This document shows, piece after piece, positions 59,869 through 64,000 of a DNA stretch of 64,000 nucleotides. Within the stretch, counting starts at the first letter, position 1. Every line of letters begins with the position of its first letter. The notes under the pieces were generated by a model. That model was not told where the DNA came from. It made no database searches and saw only the letters and a list, made by a program, of their open reading frames with translations. A program made the position numbers and the translations under genes. Origin of the DNA: Portulaca oleracea (Eukaryota; Streptophyta; Magnoliopsida; Caryophyllales; Portulacaceae); NCBI GenBank assembly GCA_029582165.1, contig CM055893.1, positions 23,907,179-23,971,178 on the forward strand, in the 5' to 3' direction.

Positions 59869-60832
59869 TAAGTATGCATCTTGATTTTTAATTTTTTTTT
59901 TAAGTTTTTGTTTAATCTTTGAGATTATAACCTCGGCCTGTTTTGCTCTAGATCAACCTTGCGGATATTGTGAATCTAGAGTTAAAACAAGTGCTGATGT
60001 CTTGATATATATAGTGAAAATATACTACTCTGGTCCTTCTCCCATTTTGGTCGTATTCATATATAGTGAAAATGTACTACTCTGGTCCTTCTCCCATTTT
60101 GGTGGTATTTGGCAAAATTTGTGTTGTTAGTGGTCTACGTAAAAGATAACAGATTAGACAGCGAATGACAATTTAAGTAGTGGATAGTGGATGACTACTC
60201 AAATGAGAATTGTGTTTGATAATTTAGCGGTTGATTTAGCAGATTCATGTGAATTAACATAAAAGGATATTGATAATTTACAAAGATAAAATTTTCAAAA
60301 GACATTTTTTTGATAAAAAAATACACTACTCCGATCGAATGTTAAAGGTTAACATTACTAATGTTTCACAAAAAAGGTACTTGAAACACCAAACACTCTT
60401 CAAAACGCTAGTTTGTTGAGTGCTAATTTTTATACAATTAAAATTTTGACTTAGTCAAAATGTTGAACACTACCCTAAATACTAGTATCGAGTACAACCT
60501 TTATGTCATCTCTTTCTCTCCAAGCTATAGCATCCTATGGTGCTCCATAAAATTGTGCATGTATTTGGAGGCTAAGTATATTGATTTGTCCAAACCAATG
60601 TAAATTATGAGAGTGTTTGATAGAATCATGGAAAAATTTTCTTAGGAAAAAGTTTTCAGAAGAAAGTTTTAATAGCAAATGAATTTTACAATATTTATTA
60701 AACAATGGGGACATGGAAGCAACCCTTTTATTTTACAATATTATTAACTGGGTGCTCGGTTGTCGATGGTCCACAATCTCTTTGGTTGAAATGTTGAAAC
60801 TAAGTAGCAACCACCTCTTTGGATGAAATCTC

Positions 60833-61150
60833 AAAATAATTGATACTGAGGGTCTTGTGAGTGTAAATAATTCAAAGTAATCTTTCGTCCAATGATAATC
60901 TATACTTTTATCTTATTTTCTCATAGCATAATATTGCATTTTCCGACAAAGAAAAATGATGTGGGCACCGGACTACGTGTTGTTGGCCGAAAAGTTATTT
61001 TTTCCAATTGGCCACGTTTTTTTCGTTTTCGGAAACTATTGATATTATGCAATGAGAAAATAAGATAACAATATAAATTGCCATTAGCAAAACAAAAAAG
61101 GTCACTTTAAATTATTCTCAATCACAAGGTACTCATTATGGTTTATTTGG
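60833..61150. mobile_element. Fold-back element with long inverted arms
   Basis: The left arm (about 60833-60943) and the inverted right arm (about 61021-61150) align over about 110 bp. Both share ATCTTATTTTCTCAT(A/T)GCATAATAT near the centre and CTTGTGA plus AATAATT further out. A spacer of about 75 bp (GGGCACCGGACTACGTG) separates them. Length and no ORF fit a long-TIR MITE of Mutator type. Confidence 0.6.
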
Positions 61151-61182
61151 AGCCAAAAACCCTATTTATAATTCATTAGATT

Positions 61183-62643
61183 TGTTATATTAGAGATTGT
61201 TTAGGCTTGGTTTTCAGCCTAAATACATCCTTTTCCCTTGACATTTTCCTCATTTTCACAAATAATTTTAGTATTTTTATGTTACTTTTCTCCCCTTTTA
61301 GGTTTCTTTGGTAATTAATAATATGCAGGTGGAGGAAAAATGTACAAAAAAAAGGAAAAAATCTGAATGATTCAAAGAAGGGTTGGGATTTTAATACAAA
61401 TCCCGAGAAACCCGGCCCGAGAAATCTGTGTTTAAGGCAAAAGATGCCTCACGACCGTAACAAACACCCTCATGGTCGTGACAAGTAGAGAGCAGTTCAA
61501 CACAAAGAGCACCTCATGGCCGTGATCCACATAGGTCAAACCCGTGATGAGCTGAATTAAGGTTTCCCCTTCCCCAAAAAAGGTGCCTCACGACCGTGAC
61601 ACACTACTTCACGGCCGTGACACCCTATTTTCACCGACTTAAAGGCCAAAACAACTAAGTTTTGACCCCTTTCGTCCATTGTATAAATAGTGAGACTCGA
61701 CTATTTTCCAAGTAGCTTTTCATTATTAGGTTTTAGCTTTAGTCTTTGGGTTATAGCTTTTAGTTTAGAGATTTAGGTAGGATTTTATTTAGGGTTTACT
61801 TCCAATTAATGAATCATTAAGAACTAATTTAGGGTTTATCTTTGCTATTGCATTTATCATTATTGTTTTCTTTGCCTTTGGAGTATCATTAAGTACCAAA
61901 TTCGAGTAAGTTTTTTCTTCTTCTCTTTTAATTTCAGTTTTTAATTAGTATATTTACTTGTTTGATTATCTTGTTTATTATTTTAATTAGCTTGATTAGT
62001 GTTGTTATGTTAGCTTTTGCTATAATCGTGTTGAATGTTGAGTTCATTGTTGAAGTAGTGGCAGTTATGAATATGTGTTGCTAGTTTCTTCAAGGGTTAT
62101 TAGGTAATTAGGGCCCCTAATGAGGGACTAAGCTTGGATTAGCGGGATTAGGGTGATTCATGAGTTGATTAAGTGTCTCCTCCCTCGACTTCCACTCATT
62201 GTGGAGGATTTTGGTGCTAAGAGGTTATAAATCCTTCCCCAAACATTGAGTTGGGAATCTAGGTCAGAGTAATTAGTTCCTGATCCGCACTAGTGTGGAA
62301 TTTTGGAAACGATTAGATCGGATTGCGTTCGAATAGTATCAAAGGTTGTCATATGTGAGAGTGAGGATGGGCTTTGGGAAGTAAGCGTCAATTTACCACT
62401 TGGTAGAGGAAAATCGATGCAAGTTTATCCTTGCAATCCTGACTCTTGATAACCGAATACCCATCATTCCGAAAACCACAATCTATGCTTAGGTTAGGTT
62501 TGGTGGATTAGGATGATTCAGTGAATTGTTTAACACTTCAACAATACCTCTCCATTAGATGTCAATATTCTTAATGCCGAAGGTGATAAATTATCTCTCA
62601 ACATCGAATTGAAGGGTTATGGATGGATTTATTGAAAACTAAT
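61183..62643 (+). repeat. LTR-like fragment of another retroelement
   Basis: Layout matches the LTRs above: a dyad cassette (61450-61625), a TATA box GTATAAATAG at 61681, a T-rich leader (TTTTAGCTTTAGTCTTTGGG), then about 900 bp of LTR/leader-type sequence. It has no PBS or coding domain and is cut at 62643 by the next LTR. Borders approximate. Confidence 0.45.
61450..61625. repeat. GC-rich dyad cassette in the LTR-like fragment
   Basis: Blocks CCTCACGACCGTAAC, CCTCATGGTCGTGAC, CCTCATGGCCGTGATCC, CCTCACGACCGTGACAC and CTTCACGGCCGTGACACC. The half-site is again near TCACGG. It ends about 56 bp before the TATA box. Confidence 0.82.
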
Positions 62644-64000
62644 TGATAAGTGTATATTTTATAGTCTTTATTAGGTCATTAACTTGTATTTTAGCTAATT
62701 ATATAATATAATCTGGCCTTTTTATATCAAATTCCATGATTTCATCACTTGGTTTAGACGTTGGTAAGTTTTTGCAGAAGGGAAAATCCATATAAAACCA
62801 AGAGAATCGGGAAGAAAGGAAAACGATGAAGAGAAAAGAAGCCAAAGAATGAAGAAAACATAAGATCGTGCCATATTTCAACTGGTCCATTCCAAGCGTT
62901 GGCAGTACAAGGCGCTAGCTGCGCCTATAGGGGCGCAAGTTGCGCCTCAAGCAAAAAGACCCATAGTCACTGCAATCAGAGACGCCACTAGCGTATGCCA
63001 AGTGCCAGCCGCGCCAGAGGAGAACTCCCAACCTACGCTAAGGAGACGCTACTCGCCTTTCGGCTCGGAATTCTGGACGGAAGGGCAAGGCGCGACCAAC
63101 GCCTTCTCGGACGCCAGCAACGCCTCTGCCCTAGACCTTTTGTTATAAAAGGGCGTCTTAGACGTATTTGGAGGGGGATGAGATTTCGCAAATTATAGTT
63201 CATATCTTAGAATATTTTGGAGAAGCTTTCGGAGGAGTTCTATTAGCAGGCAAGGAGAAGAACAAGATCGAATTGGGTGACACAAAGAGATTGAATTCGA
63301 CATCTTAGATATTCGGTCTAATTCCCTATTTTCATTATGTTTCGTAGTTCATACTTCGTTATAGTTTTGTTAGTTTTTATCAAACATGAGTAGCTAACTT
63401 TATTGTTTAGGGGATAAACTCGATGTTAGTTGATTGATTTATGGTTTGTGATTTCAATATGTGTTGTTTAATCTAGTTGTTTAATCTTCGCGGTTCGCTT
63501 GTCATAGTAATTGACTGATCACCTTTTACTTGGTTTAGATTCTAAATATCGGATCGAAAGATTGTTATTTTGAAATGAATTAACAAAGATTGAATAGGCA
63601 ATGCATAGAACACAGTTAGAAATAATGGGTTCTTGTTTAGGGTCGTGTTATGATATGTTCTTATCTTTGATTGAATTAAATAGCCATGAGAATAGATATT
63701 TAGTATAATCATTGTACCTCACCCTGGATCGAAAGATTGTTTTGATAGGCCTTCGAATGATTATAGACCCCGACACTATCTATATTATCTAGCACTGGAA
63801 TTAGCACCTAATCAATTAGCTAACTAGATTGGACTCCCCTACACTTTCTTAATCATCAAATAAAACCTAAAAGTTTACTATTTTCCTAGTTTCAGTCTAG
63901 AGATTCATGAAAATATCAACCCTTTGGATCACCTAGCATCCTTTGTAGTGAGATAGTTTAGTGTGTAGTCTGAGCAAGTCCTTGAGAGAAAGACCTTGAT
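62644..64000 (+). repeat. Start of an Athila-like LTR, continues past the window
   Basis: Begins TGATAAGTGTATATTTTATA, like the TGATAAGTGCATT start of the LTR at 7933-9257. Inside are GC-rich dyads (62905-63125), a TATA box TTATAAAA at 63143-63150 and two GGATCGAAAGATTG blocks (63552 and 63726). No LTR end or primer-binding site is reached by 64000. The plus-strand body or a solo LTR end must lie to the right. Confidence 0.6.
62905..63125. repeat. GC-rich dyad cassette of a different sequence type
   Basis: Dyads GGCGCTAGCTGCGCC (62911) and GGCGCAAGTTGCGCC (62932), followed by further GCGCC/GGCGC blocks, just upstream of the TATA box at 63144. Same position and architecture as the other cassettes, but the half-site is GGCGC instead of YCACGG. 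Confidence 0.65.

Larger units (their letters stand above)
59484..61182. other. Pectate lyase 3' flank, noncoding
   Basis: No gene supported. Contains a Tourist-like MITE (59738-59868), a 52-bp tandem duplication (about 60008-60111, CTACTCTGGTCCTTCTCCCA twice), a partial relative of the 36671 MITE (about 60609-60705) and a fold-back element (60833-61150). No strong AATAAA follows the stop. Confidence 0.6.

Overview
The window is nuclear DNA of a flowering plant, most likely a eudicot. Evidence: AT-rich noncoding DNA, GT-AG introns, a four-exon pectate lyase gene, and dense plant-type transposons (Athila-like and chromodomain Ty3/gypsy, Ty1/copia, CACTA, LINE-like, MITEs, a Helitron end). I cannot name the genus. 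Nothing suggests a bacterial or organellar origin.  Layout. 1-9257: a minus-strand Athila-like Ty3/gypsy element whose 3' end lies beyond the window; its reverse transcriptase core is deleted. It sits inside the gag of a minus-strand Ty1/copia element (9258 to about 11650). 11650-13172: noncoding DNA with a Stowaway-like MITE. 13173-35515: a stack of insertions readable to the base. A solo LTR (13178-35510, target duplication GGGTT) contains a Tekay-type chromovirus (14119-30301, GAAAC). The chromovirus 3' LTR contains an 8.1-kb CACTA transposon (14145-22283, AAC). The same solo LTR also holds a LINE-like retroposon carrying only an ORF1 (31293-34143, TTAAATTCAC). 35511-38000: noncoding DNA with a MITE and a Helitron 3' end. 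38771-44356: decayed copia gag, an unidentified acidic ORF remnant, and the 3' end and LTR of a plus-strand Athila-like element. 44357-52532: another solo LTR (GAAGG) holding an array of a gag-only, non-autonomous LTR element with three LTR copies. 52528-57000: noncoding DNA with a MITE and a tandem array. 57122-59483: the only intact host gene, a secreted pectate lyase-like protein of 407 residues. 59484-64000: a MITE, a fold-back element, an LTR fragment, and the start of another Athila-like LTR that runs off the window.  How it fits together. Almost every reading frame outside the pectate lyase is a retroelement or transposon domain broken by stops, frameshifts or deletions, so the block is a graveyard rather than a working system. 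The most notable unexplained pattern is a set of GC-rich dyad cassettes (half-site close to YCACGG) in otherwise AT-rich LTRs of several different families. Three of these families have the cassette about 55-70 bp upstream of a TATA box, and one Athila-like element carries a second copy upstream of its env-position ORF. The pectate lyase acts alone: the surrounding elements share no pathway with it.
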